This document shows, in pieces, positions 6,538 through 14,373 of a DNA stretch of 15,243 bases. Position numbers and translations under genes: made by a program. Numbering within the stretch: the first letter of the stretch is position 1; each line of letters opens with the position of its first letter. Source of the DNA: JAFDWI01 sp964544305. Its GTDB lineage: Bacteria; Actinomycetota; Acidimicrobiia; Acidimicrobiales; Iamiaceae. Under the pieces are notes generated by a model that saw only the letters and a list, made by a program, of their open reading frames with translations, had not been told where the DNA came from and did no database searches. The stretch spans positions 1-15,243 of the forward strand of contig CAZJAZ010000057.1 in NCBI GenBank assembly GCA_964544305.1, given 5' to 3'.

Positions 6538-8055
6538 ATGAAGATATTTCGCAGTTTCCGAATTCTCGCAGCTGAGGCGACACCGTTTCTGGCGGTGGCG
6601 TTGCTCACGGTGGGAGTAATCACTCCATACCGGCCTGCAGTCGCAGCGACGGCACGGGCGCAAACGATTCGCAGCAAACAAAGTGCGTCACAAGTAAGCT
6701 CATCATTGCTGCCACAGCAAGATCCGATATTCGCCCCGCAAATAAGCGCAAATGGTCGATTTGTTGCGTACACCTCAACTCGCAGCGACCTTGTCTCAGG
6801 TGACACGAACGGCGCAAGCGACGTATTCGTCTTCGACCGATCTACTGGGACGACCCGCCGAGTGAGCGTTAGCTCAACAGGCGCACAAGGAAATGGAGAC
6901 TCATTGTTGCCGTCAATCAGCGCGGATGGCCGATATGTAGTCTTTGATTCCAGAGCCACCAACTTTGTGAGTGGCGTGACAAAACCATCCAATATGTCGG
7001 TTTACCGTCATGACTTGTCGACGAATACCACGATTTTGGTCAGCACAAGACCAGACGGCTCACCGGTCAGTTCGTCGCCCGGAGCGACGACTAGTGCGTC
7101 AGGACAAGCCCTTTCCGATGACGGCAACGTGGTGGTCTGGGTGACGACTGATGCGTTGGTGAGCCCTGGTGCAACTCAGGGTTCATTACCGCCGTCAGTG
7201 TATGTGACCAATATTGCTGCGCACAGTACCAAACTGCTTTCAGGAGGAGTGGGTGGCGCCATCGCTGATGCGGGCGCATTTAACCCAGCGATCAGCGCTG
7301 ATGGGTCAACAGTGGTGTTTGAATCGGCGGCAACGAATCTGGTCGCAGGCGACACGAACGGTGTCAGCGATGTCTTCGCGGTTGCTTCTTTGGGAGGACA
7401 AGTGCGACGTGTCAGCGTCGGTGCGGGTGGGCAAGCAAACGGTGCGAGCAGTCGACCCTCAATTAGTGCCGACGGCCGAGTCATTGCCTTTGAATCAGAA
7501 GCTTCGAACCTGACAAGCAACGATCACAACGGAAAAGTTGACGTGTTCGTATCAAACACGGCGACTGGAAACGTCACCGCGGCAAGCGTCACAGGAAGCG
7601 GACAGACCGGATCGGGAGGAGGCAGCGATCAGGCCCACGTTTCTCATGACGGCACGGTCGTCGCCTTCGTATCAAGTGCAACCAATCTTGCAGGCAACGA
7701 TGCCAACGGAGCACCGGACGTGTACTTCCGGGAGCTGGACGCCGGGACTACCCGACGGGCGAGTATGGCGTCAGCGGATGTAGGAGCAAATGCTCAAAGC
7801 GGTGCACCGAGTTTGAATGCCAACGGCACGCTGATCCTGTTCATGTCAGATGCGTCGAACCTTACAGGTGCGGTAGCAAACCAGGCGCAGATCTACCTCT
7901 TCGATGCCACATCTCAGATGGGCGCCGTGCCGGTCGGACCGAGGCCAATGGAATCAGCCACTGGCCAGCAAAACGGTGCACTCTCACCTCAAGGCCCAGC
8001 CGGGACTGCGCAGCCAGCGGGCCCGGTGAAGGCGAACCCCAAGTTCACTGGCTAA
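6538..8055 (+). CDS. Exported seven-bladed TolB/PD40-type beta-propeller protein
   Basis: The ATG at 6538 has GAGGA at 6528-6532 (5-base spacer) overlapping the upstream stop, giving 505 residues. The signal peptide has a basic start, hydrophobic F-L-A-V-A-L-L-T-V-G-V-I, and likely cleavage after A-V-A (~36). The body is seven repeats beginning P-x-I-S-A-D-G-R-x-V-x-F-x-S, the WD40-like PD40 motif of TolB-type propellers. Most continue with a loop of the form [SAG]-x-D-x-N-G-x-x-D-V-F, as at S-G-D-T-N-G-A-S-D-V-F, A-G-D-T-N-G-V-S-D-V-F, S-N-D-H-N-G-K-V-D-V-F and G-N-D-A-N-G-A-P-D-V-Y. These Asp/Asn-rich loops could bind calcium (inference). Blade 3 is the most divergent. After the propeller comes a Gln/Pro/Ala/Gly tail ending A-N-P-K-F-T-G, a terminus nearly shared with the GxGYxYP protein on the other strand. 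It is probably a soluble extracellular binding protein co-transcribed with the phospholipase. Confidence 0.88.
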   Translation: MKIFRSFRILAAEATPFLAVALLTVGVITPYRPAVAATARAQTIRSKQSASQVSSSLLPQQDPIFAPQISANGRFVAYTSTRSDLVSGDTNGASDVFVFDRSTGTTRRVSVSSTGAQGNGDSLLPSISADGRYVVFDSRATNFVSGVTKPSNMSVYRHDLSTNTTILVSTRPDGSPVSSSPGATTSASGQALSDDGNVVVWVTTDALVSPGATQGSLPPSVYVTNIAAHSTKLLSGGVGGAIADAGAFNPAISADGSTVVFESAATNLVAGDTNGVSDVFAVASLGGQVRRVSVGAGGQANGASSRPSISADGRVIAFESEASNLTSNDHNGKVDVFVSNTATGNVTAASVTGSGQTGSGGGSDQAHVSHDGTVVAFVSSATNLAGNDANGAPDVYFRELDAGTTRRASMASADVGANAQSGAPSLNANGTLILFMSDASNLTGAVANQAQIYLFDATSQMGAVPVGPRPMESATGQQNGALSPQGPAGTAQPAGPVKANPKFTG

Positions 8056-8077
8056 ACGTCGCAAGGAGCTGGCGTTT
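8054..8077 (+). terminator. Weak hairpin after the propeller gene
   Basis: AAACGTC (8054-8060) can pair with GGCGTTT (8071-8077) across a 10-base loop with one G-U pair, directly at the stop codon and between convergent genes. There is no T-run, so intrinsic termination is uncertain. The rest of 8078-8235 shows no gene or RNA I can support. Confidence 0.25.
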
Positions 8078-8235
8078 GCCAATCTTCTCCATGAAAGCAT
8101 GCACGGGAAGGTCTCGCAAGCATTGTCAACATTGGTCTAGCGGTGCTGATCAGTTGGTTTGTTCGTCGCCTACCTCGACCAAATGTGGGTTTGTCATATC
8201 TTGCTCCGACAGCAAGCGCGTCGACGACCTGACAC

Positions 8236-10002
8236 TCATTGTGGCGCGGCGTCTTGTTCGTGTTGCGCGCGTAATGCTCGTTTGAGGAATTTGCCGTTTG
8301 CGTTTTGGGGTAGTGGTGCATCGTGAATAAACACGTGGCGGGGGATTTTGAACGCGGCGAGCCGCTCGCCGAGAAACGCTCGCAACTCGTCTGCGTCAAC
8401 GGTCAGGCCTGGTTCGAAATGGATCGCAGCGGCAACTTCTTCCCCGAGGCGTTCGTCTGCCAACCCAAACACGGCCACTTCAGCGACCGCCGGGTGCTCA
8501 TAGATCGCGGCTTCAACTTCTGAGCAGTACACGTTCTCGCCGCCACGCAACACCATGTCTTTGGCCCGGTCAACAAGGAACACGAACCCGTCTTCGTCGA
8601 TCCGACCAATGTCACCGGTATCAAACCAGCCATCAACAATGGCCTCCGCGGTGGCATCAGGTCGATTCAAATATCCTTTGATCACAACTGGGCCTTTCAC
8701 CCACAATCGGCCGATCGTGTTCGGATCAACGGGCAATGTTGTGCCGGACTCGTCGGTGAGTTTGGAGTCAAGGGTTGGCACCAACGGTCCGCACGACGCC
8801 GGTTTCGCAACATAGGTTGCGGCCATGTTCGCGGTCACAATTCCTGACGTTTCGGTGAGCCCGTAACCGGTTGTGGCCGAACCGTCACCGAGCGCGTCGC
8901 CGATCTTGTCAACGAGATCCGGTGGCACCGGGGCTCCACCGCCTGACAGTGACGACAGCGACGACGTGTCACGGGTTGAATAGTCAGGGTGCAACAACAA
9001 TTCACGGCTCATCGTGGGAACCCCCGCCAGGTTTGAAACGTGTTCGCGTTCAATGAGTTCCAAGGCACGCCCCGCATCCCACTTGTGCATGAGGACCAAC
9101 GTGCCACCCGCAAGCGTGACCGGATGCATCACACAATTACACGCCGTGACATGAAATAACGGGGTCGCCGCCATTGAAACGAGCGGCTTTGCCGGTGGCG
9201 CCTCATCCGAGTCAGAAGGTGCCGCATCACCGTTGGATTGTGCTGCGGCGGCTGCTTGTTGCGCGGTGATCGTCGTCAACGTCCAAAACACCAAATGCAA
9301 CACGTTGTGCACCGAACCACGATGTGTGATCTGCGCGCCTTTGGGATTACCCGTGGTGCCCGACGTGTAAAAAATGGTGGCGTCATCATCGGGGTCAATG
9401 GTTGCAGTGGGCAACGCATCGGGCACGTTCCCCGCCATGACCGCATCCCATGACGTCACGCCGTCGCCCACATCGCCATCTGTTCGAGTCGCAATCACAG
9501 CCAACGGCTGGTCACGTCGCAGATCATCCAAGATTGGCGAGAGTCGTGCAAGTCGTTCCCCATCAACAATCACAACGCTTGGTTGTGCGTCACGCAACGC
9601 AAAATCCATCTCCGGACTCGTCCACCACGCGTTCATCCCCACGAGCGCCGCGCCAATCGACACCGTTGCCCAATACGCAATTACCCACTCGGGATAGTTC
9701 CGCATTGCGACTGCCACCCGGTCACCCGAGTCCACCCCATGTACCTCACGCAGGTGATGGGCCAAAGCACGCACCCGTCGATGCGTCTCGGCATAGGTGA
9801 GATGCTCATCTTCGAACACGAGATACGGTTTATCGCCCTGAAGCGCCGATATCTCCCAAATTTCTCGCATGGTGTTCGGGGCGGTGGTAAACACCCGATT
9901 CTTTTGTCCCCGGATCTCAACTTCTTCCATGCCAAACGGTGCGCCCGGCTCGGTGAGCTGTGACCAAGCGTCAAGGAAATAGTGGACCGAATCGTTACGC
10001 AC
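8236..10002 (-). CDS. Acyl-CoA synthetase (AMP-dependent synthetase/ligase, FadD-type)
   Basis: A 588-residue ANL-superfamily enzyme. It activates a carboxylic acid, most likely a fatty acid, with ATP to an acyl-adenylate and then to acyl-CoA in the cytoplasm. Visible motifs are the P-loop T-S-G-T-T-G-N-P-K-G (213-222), Y-G-L-T-E-T (380-385), W-F-D-T-G-D (459-464), the hinge region D-R-A-K-D-M (478-483), G-G-E-N-V-Y, and the C-terminal catalytic lysine in N-G-K-F-L-K-R (Lys571). GTG 10002 is a secure start: AAAGGAG lies on the coding strand (plus-strand 10009-10015) with a 6-base spacer. An Ala/Gln/Ser/Asp-rich insertion of about 30 residues (243-272) sits between the P-loop region and the P-L-F-H-V motif and is unlike the compact core. 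The substrate cannot be read from the sequence. It is the last gene of the leftward run, 54 bases after the GxGYxYP gene. Confidence 0.93.
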   Translation of the reverse strand: MRNDSVHYFLDAWSQLTEPGAPFGMEEVEIRGQKNRVFTTAPNTMREIWEISALQGDKPYLVFEDEHLTYAETHRRVRALAHHLREVHGVDSGDRVAVAMRNYPEWVIAYWATVSIGAALVGMNAWWTSPEMDFALRDAQPSVVIVDGERLARLSPILDDLRRDQPLAVIATRTDGDVGDGVTSWDAVMAGNVPDALPTATIDPDDDATIFYTSGTTGNPKGAQITHRGSVHNVLHLVFWTLTTITAQQAAAAAQSNGDAAPSDSDEAPPAKPLVSMAATPLFHVTACNCVMHPVTLAGGTLVLMHKWDAGRALELIEREHVSNLAGVPTMSRELLLHPDYSTRDTSSLSSLSGGGAPVPPDLVDKIGDALGDGSATTGYGLTETSGIVTANMAATYVAKPASCGPLVPTLDSKLTDESGTTLPVDPNTIGRLWVKGPVVIKGYLNRPDATAEAIVDGWFDTGDIGRIDEDGFVFLVDRAKDMVLRGGENVYCSEVEAAIYEHPAVAEVAVFGLADERLGEEVAAAIHFEPGLTVDADELRAFLGERLAAFKIPRHVFIHDAPLPQNANGKFLKRALRAQHEQDAAPQ

Positions 10003-10056
10003 CGTGTGCTCCTTTAAGAAAATGCCAGGTTATCGTCGACCGACATAGTGGGATGA

Positions 10057-11901
10057 TCAACCCACATAGTTTGGGTTCGCGCCAATAGGGGCTGCTTCGA
10101 CCGCCGAACGGGCCGGCCGGTTTTGATTGACCGCACCACCCCCAATTGCTTGATGCATGGTTGACGTCGAAACAGTTCGACGCGGTGTCGTGGAGGATGA
10201 AGCCGCAACAGTGCTGGTCGACTCGGGAACGGTATCAGTTGGGTCCGTGAGACACGCGAACGCCTGCCGCGGAGTGAGAAACCGAACTCCCTTGGTCTGG
10301 TAGGGCGCCAAGGACGCAACAAGATCGTCATACGTTGCATTCCAAACCGTGGAGGCAAAGAAATTGACCAGCGGACGTTGGTCTGGGGGAGTGGCGAGCA
10401 GTTCGTCAATATGGGTGGCGATCGCGGCGGCCCCCGCGCTGTAATCAGTTGAACGGGCCGTGAGCACATCCATTCCGGCCGCCCAAAACAGTGGTAGGCC
10501 GCCATAGTCGACGTAATTGAGCAGATACCCCGAAGGTTTCCATCCCGAAGCATCATTCGCTTGCGCGATGTCGTCCCAGCCTTTTGCGCTCTTTGATCCC
10601 AACATGAGATCAAGTGACCACACGGTGTCAACCCCAAGGGTCGCGTTGAGCCGATTCGTATCCAACAAAAACTGTGAGGGGTCCGGCATGAAACTCGGTG
10701 CGTTATAGCCCAGTCCAACCAACCCCACGATCTCATCCGATGGGCCAGCGGTCGACGCGTAATAATCCCAAATCGCTGGCATCAAAACGGCCGCAGCCGG
10801 ACTGATCCCCCAACCAATGGGCAACGTGCCCCGCTTTGGGCTTGCCCAACGATTGCCCATCGGGAGATACGCCTCGGGGATAACCATGTTGTCGCCGTCT
10901 GAAGTTGCAACAACGACGTTCACGTCTGACGCGTCACACGAGCGCACCGTGCCATCGGTGGCACGCAACGCGGTGCGCGGCGTGGTTGCAGACACGGCAA
11001 TGTGAAAGGACAGGTTGTCGGTCGTATCGGTTGGGACCAGAAACCGGCCGTGCTGCGACAGGCGCAAGATGGCCTGCACTTCTTCGTTGCCATCATCTGC
11101 GACATAGCCGTACACCGGATGTTGTGTTGGATAGTGCGACAAAAGATCCATGATCTGGTCGTAGTCACTGTCTGACGGGCGGGTGTACACCGTCATGATT
11201 CCTTGTTGTATGAAGAAATCACGAGGATTGTGTTGGTCGGGCTGCTGGATCGCAAGGCCTTGATAGGACAGCTCAGTGCGCGTTGCTGTTGCAGTGGCCT
11301 CATACGCGTCCGCCGCGTTTGTCCACCGGCCAACATGATTGTCGATTTGGGTGAGTCCGACCGCGGTTACAAGAGCGACCAGATCGGGGGTGACAACAAC
11401 ACCGCCTTTGGCTGCCGCAACTGACGATGCCGTGTTGATTGTCCAGGGCTCGTCGTTGGACGCAACCACATAGCCGCTGGCTTCGTGGGCAAAGGTTGCA
11501 AGGGCCTGATCGAGCGTGTCGTGGGCGACGACGGTGATCAAACCCTGGTCCGAGTAGTAGTTGAGCCAGAAATTGTCTTGAGCGACCTGGCGGGCACCAA
11601 CGAGGTAGATTCGTGCACTTGTCCGGTTGACAACGCCTTGCAGCGTTGCGGCAAGGAGCTTGCGTTGTGAACTTTCTCCCGAGATGTCGACAACGGTGAC
11701 CGGCCCAAGGTGAGGGCGAACCGCAAGGTAGCGGTCAATGATGTCTGGTGGAACGATGCCGCTTGTTTCAGTGGCGTGAACCGGTTGCGTGGAGTTCTGG
11801 CTTCCCGCTACGAGTAATGCCGCGGCCAAGACCGTCGCGAGCACGACCCCGCGCCAAACATATGGCAATCGTGGTTTTGCCTGCCAACGCTGACCGCCCA
11901 T
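10057..11901 (-). CDS. Exported GxGYxYP-family putative glycoside hydrolase
   Basis: From ATG 11901 this is 614 residues. The ATG at 11976 would overlap the upstream gene by 38 bases and put an odd 25-residue extension before the signal peptide, so I prefer 11901. Neither start has a strong Shine-Dalgarno. The signal is W-R-G-V-V-L-A-T-V-L-A-A-A-L-L-V-A-G, with likely cleavage after V-H-A (~43). The N-terminal domain reads V-V-D-I-S, T-L-Q-G-V-V-N-R and A-R-I-Y-L-V-G, as in the GxGYxYP N1 domain. The central domain has T-S-D-G-D-N (333-338), G-W-G-I-S-P-A and the name-giving region as G-L-G-Y-N-A-P-S-F-M-P-D (396-407), where the family usually has G-x-G-Y-x-Y-P. A Ser/Thr-rich stalk precedes a C-terminus ending A-N-P-N-Y-V-G. 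Catalysis by this family is, to my knowledge, predicted only. It could act on cell-wall or environmental glycans. Confidence 0.85.
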   Translation of the reverse strand: MGGQRWQAKPRLPYVWRGVVLATVLAAALLVAGSQNSTQPVHATETSGIVPPDIIDRYLAVRPHLGPVTVVDISGESSQRKLLAATLQGVVNRTSARIYLVGARQVAQDNFWLNYYSDQGLITVVAHDTLDQALATFAHEASGYVVASNDEPWTINTASSVAAAKGGVVVTPDLVALVTAVGLTQIDNHVGRWTNAADAYEATATATRTELSYQGLAIQQPDQHNPRDFFIQQGIMTVYTRPSDSDYDQIMDLLSHYPTQHPVYGYVADDGNEEVQAILRLSQHGRFLVPTDTTDNLSFHIAVSATTPRTALRATDGTVRSCDASDVNVVVATSDGDNMVIPEAYLPMGNRWASPKRGTLPIGWGISPAAAVLMPAIWDYYASTAGPSDEIVGLVGLGYNAPSFMPDPSQFLLDTNRLNATLGVDTVWSLDLMLGSKSAKGWDDIAQANDASGWKPSGYLLNYVDYGGLPLFWAAGMDVLTARSTDYSAGAAAIATHIDELLATPPDQRPLVNFFASTVWNATYDDLVASLAPYQTKGVRFLTPRQAFACLTDPTDTVPESTSTVAASSSTTPRRTVSTSTMHQAIGGGAVNQNRPARSAVEAAPIGANPNYVG

Positions 11902-11938
11902 CGCACCAATGTAGCCGTGAAAGAAAACGCCGTGAGCC

Positions 11939-13855
11939 TCAATGGTGATCGTCAGAAGCGGCGGTCGCGTTCGCATTGACGTGGTCTTGTTCAGCGAATT
12001 GTGTGTGATACAACTCGGCGTAGAGGCCAGCGTTTTTCAGTAGCGAATCATGCGTGCCACGTTCGACAATCCGGCCGTTATCGATCACAAGGATCTGATC
12101 GGCGGCGCGTATCGTGGAAAGCCGGTGAGCAATGACCACCGATGTGCGTCCCGTGAGCGCCGCATCGAGCGCGTGTTGCACGGCGGCTTCCGACTCTGAA
12201 TCAAGATGCGCGGTGGCCTCATCCAACACGACCAGACGAGGCGACTTCAATAACATGCGCGCAATCGCAATTCGTTGCTTCTCGCCACCCGAAAGTCGGT
12301 AGCCGCGGTCACCAACCAGGGTGTCGAGACCATCGGGCAGGGCGCGCACCAACTCGTCGATCTGGGCCGCGCTCAGTGCCTTCCACAATTCGTCATCGGT
12401 GGCTTCAGGTTGGGCGTAACGCAAATTCTCACCGATTGTCTCATGGAAAAGATGCGCATCTTGGGTGACCACCCCCACACACGAGCGCAACGACTCAAAC
12501 GTGGCGTTACGTACATCTACCCCGTTGATCCGCACTGCGCCACCACGGGGATCATAGAGGCGTGGGATCAGATTCGAGATCGTGGACTTGCCCGCCCCCG
12601 ACGGGCCAACAAGGGCCACCATTTCACCGGGCTCCGCACAGAACGTCACGTCGAACAGCACCGGTTTGGGTTCGGTCGGATCAAGGACCGCAACCGATTC
12701 CAATGATGCCAACGACACTTCTGATGCGCTCGGATACGTGAAATCAACCCGATCGAACTCGATGCGAACCGGCCCGGCAGGGATCGGTTGCGCATCGGGC
12801 TTCTGGGCAATCATGGGTTCAAGATCAAGCACCTCAAAGACTCGTTCAAACGAAACCAAGGCGGTCATCACATCAACCTGGACGTTCGAAAGCGACGTGA
12901 GCGGCGCATACAGACGGGCCAAATATGCGGTGAGCGCCACGACAGTTCCCACATCGAGCGCACCATCGATTGCTTGCAGGCCGCCCCAGCCATAAACGAA
13001 CGCGGTCGCGAGCGCACCCGTCAACATGAGCGACGCAAAGAAGATGCGCCCGTACATCGCGGACGTCACGCCAATATCACGGACCCGACCGGCACGGGCA
13101 TCAAAAACCTCGGACTCACTGGAGGGCCGGCCAAACAATTTCACCAACATCGCCCCGGACACGTTGAAACGCTCGGTCATCGTGGTGTTCATTTGCGCGT
13201 TCAACCCGTACGCCTCAAGGGTGATCGTCGAAAGCTTGCGGCCCATGATCCGTGCCGGGATGATGAACACCGGCAGCAACACCAGCGAAAGCAAAGTGAT
13301 CTGCCACGACAACAAAAACATGGCGGTCAAAACAATCACAACCGTGACCAAATTCGACACGACATTCGCGAGCGTGTCGGTAAAGGCTTGTTGTGCACCA
13401 AGCACATCGTTGTTGAGCCGGGTAACGAGCGCCCCGGTTTGTGTGCGGGTGAAAAACGCGATGGGCATGCGCTGCACGTGCGCAAAAACTTGGGACCGCA
13501 GATCAAAGATCATGCCTTCACCCAGCGACGCGGAAATCCACCGTTGCACCAGCGAGAGGACCGCGTCGGCAACGGCAAGCCCGGCAAGTAACAACGCGAA
13601 CGACACGACCAGGCTGCGATCGCCACCAATGATGCCCGTGTTGATGATCGAACGAATGATCAGTGGGTTAATTGCCCCAAGAGACGCGTCGACAACAACG
13701 AGTGCCAGGAACCAGCCGATGAGCCGACGGTATGGGCGAGCGAAACGCAACATGCGTTTGGCGGTTCCTTTTGCGACGCGATGGTCAACCACCGAACGGT
13801 CGCGCATGAACGAACGCATGCCGTGCGGACCACCCATTGCCATGCGAGTAACCAT
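11939..13855 (-). CDS. ABC exporter half-transporter (fused membrane and ATPase domains)
   Basis: A 638-residue type I ABC exporter half-molecule. The membrane domain spans about residues 45-330, with six hydrophobic segments. The ATPase domain shows F-T-Y (A-loop Tyr374), Walker A G-P-S-G-A-G-K-S (417-424), Q-loop Gln465 in V-T-Q-D, signature L-S-G-G-E-K-Q-R (521-528), Walker B L-V-V-L-D-E (541-546), D-loop and switch H577 in I-A-H-R-L-S-T. All catalytic elements are intact, so it should be active as a homodimer, or as a heterodimer with a partner not in this window. An extra ~22 residues (376-397, Ser/Glu/Val-rich) sit between the A-loop and the first conserved strand. The substrate could be a lipid, peptide or drug; the family alone does not say. 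I keep the first ATG (13855) although no Shine-Dalgarno is visible; in-frame ATGs at 13843, 13837 and 13819 are alternatives. It leads the leftward run. Confidence 0.92.
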   Translation of the reverse strand: MVTRMAMGGPHGMRSFMRDRSVVDHRVAKGTAKRMLRFARPYRRLIGWFLALVVVDASLGAINPLIIRSIINTGIIGGDRSLVVSFALLLAGLAVADAVLSLVQRWISASLGEGMIFDLRSQVFAHVQRMPIAFFTRTQTGALVTRLNNDVLGAQQAFTDTLANVVSNLVTVVIVLTAMFLLSWQITLLSLVLLPVFIIPARIMGRKLSTITLEAYGLNAQMNTTMTERFNVSGAMLVKLFGRPSSESEVFDARAGRVRDIGVTSAMYGRIFFASLMLTGALATAFVYGWGGLQAIDGALDVGTVVALTAYLARLYAPLTSLSNVQVDVMTALVSFERVFEVLDLEPMIAQKPDAQPIPAGPVRIEFDRVDFTYPSASEVSLASLESVAVLDPTEPKPVLFDVTFCAEPGEMVALVGPSGAGKSTISNLIPRLYDPRGGAVRINGVDVRNATFESLRSCVGVVTQDAHLFHETIGENLRYAQPEATDDELWKALSAAQIDELVRALPDGLDTLVGDRGYRLSGGEKQRIAIARMLLKSPRLVVLDEATAHLDSESEAAVQHALDAALTGRTSVVIAHRLSTIRAADQILVIDNGRIVERGTHDSLLKNAGLYAELYHTQFAEQDHVNANATAASDDHH

Positions 13856-13895
13856 CGGCGCATGCTATTGCGACGTGCACGGCGACATGAGTCCC

Positions 13896-13924
13896 CCCCA
13901 CTTCCGTACTTTACGGGGATGGGG
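13896..13924. promoter_or_regulatory. 29-base imperfect palindrome between divergent genes
   Basis: CCGTA (13904-13908) and TACGG (13912-13916) are perfect inverted arms around CTT. CCCCA (13896-13900) and TGGGG (13920-13924) form matching outer arms, with one mismatch and two T/G oppositions between the sets. It sits 41 bases upstream of the ABC exporter start and 38 bases before the preferred start of the rightward gene. That placement suits a dimeric repressor operator (TetR/MarR-like regulators often control exporters) or an RNA hairpin. Confidence 0.4.
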
Positions 13925-13961
13925 TAATGTGTCGTTCCGCAGACTTATCAGGGGCGGTTGG

Positions 13962-14339
13962 GTGCCTATTGTAAATCCCGCCAATTTCGTTCGCGTAGTT
14001 GGAAGTTGCTTGTTTACAGCGGCGCTGTTACTCGTTCCAGTTTGTGGGAAAACGTCCGTGCCGCCCGGGTGTGCATTCACTGATAGTTCAATTGTCATTG
14101 CACCGCCTGACGGTGAAGCGAGCGTAATGGTTGCCAGCTTGACGCCGAAGCCGGGCGTAAGTGATTCTGAAATTGAAACATGGATGAGGGAGCGAGACAA
14201 CGCAATTGCCCTATCCTGTAACGAAGTAAGCATTGCTAATGACGGCGATTCATGGAAGTTCTATGTGCGTAGAGACAGTCCAGCCACCACCAGGGAGAGA
14301 GTCAGCAAGTTGCTAGCAGAATCACAACTTTTCCGCTGA
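13962..14339 (+). CDS. Small exported protein of unknown function
   Basis: 125 residues from GTG 13962, chosen for AGGGG at 13950-13954 with a 7-base spacer and because it begins just before a signal-like stretch. GTG 13929 and ATG 13887 are in-frame alternatives, and the latter would run through the palindrome. The N-terminus (F-V-R-V-V-G-S-C-L-F-T-A-A-L-L-L-V-P-V-C-G) is a Sec-type signal or membrane anchor. The Cys after L-V-P-V is not a good lipobox because Val precedes it. The mature part, ~95 residues, has C-A-F at its start and L-S-C-N-E in the middle, allowing one disulfide. It has a beta-alpha-beta feel: S-V-M-V-A-S-L, the helix S-D-S-E-I-E-T-W-M-R-E-R, W-K-F-Y-V, and the helix E-R-V-S-K-L-L. 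I do not recognise a family. It is transcribed away from the ABC exporter. Confidence 0.6.
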   Translation: MPIVNPANFVRVVGSCLFTAALLLVPVCGKTSVPPGCAFTDSSIVIAPPDGEASVMVASLTPKPGVSDSEIETWMRERDNAIALSCNEVSIANDGDSWKFYVRRDSPATTRERVSKLLAESQLFR

Positions 14340-14373
14340 TTCTGGTCGTCTGGTCATCGTATCCGCGCCGTGC

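Noticed and set aside
8130..8185. tRNA-like stretch (TGGTCTAGCGGT) and a long-range TTGGTC/GACCAA pairing
   Set aside because: No acceptor stem, anticodon arm or T-arm consensus is present; the resemblance is limited to a D-loop-like string.
10045..10070. GTGGG/CCCAC hairpin at the stop of the GxGYxYP gene as a terminator
   Set aside because: It has only five pairs, no T-run, and a co-directional gene starting 54 bases later with a strong ribosome binding site.
12788..13591. Arg/His/Gln-rich plus-strand open frame
   Set aside because: It is a reverse-frame shadow of the ABC exporter gene with no domain signal.
13026..13960. Long plus-strand open frame opposite the ABC exporter
   Set aside because: It is antisense to clear Walker A/B and membrane-segment coding sequence and is rich in Arg/Ser/Thr as shadows are. 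Only its last part, after 13962, looks like a gene.
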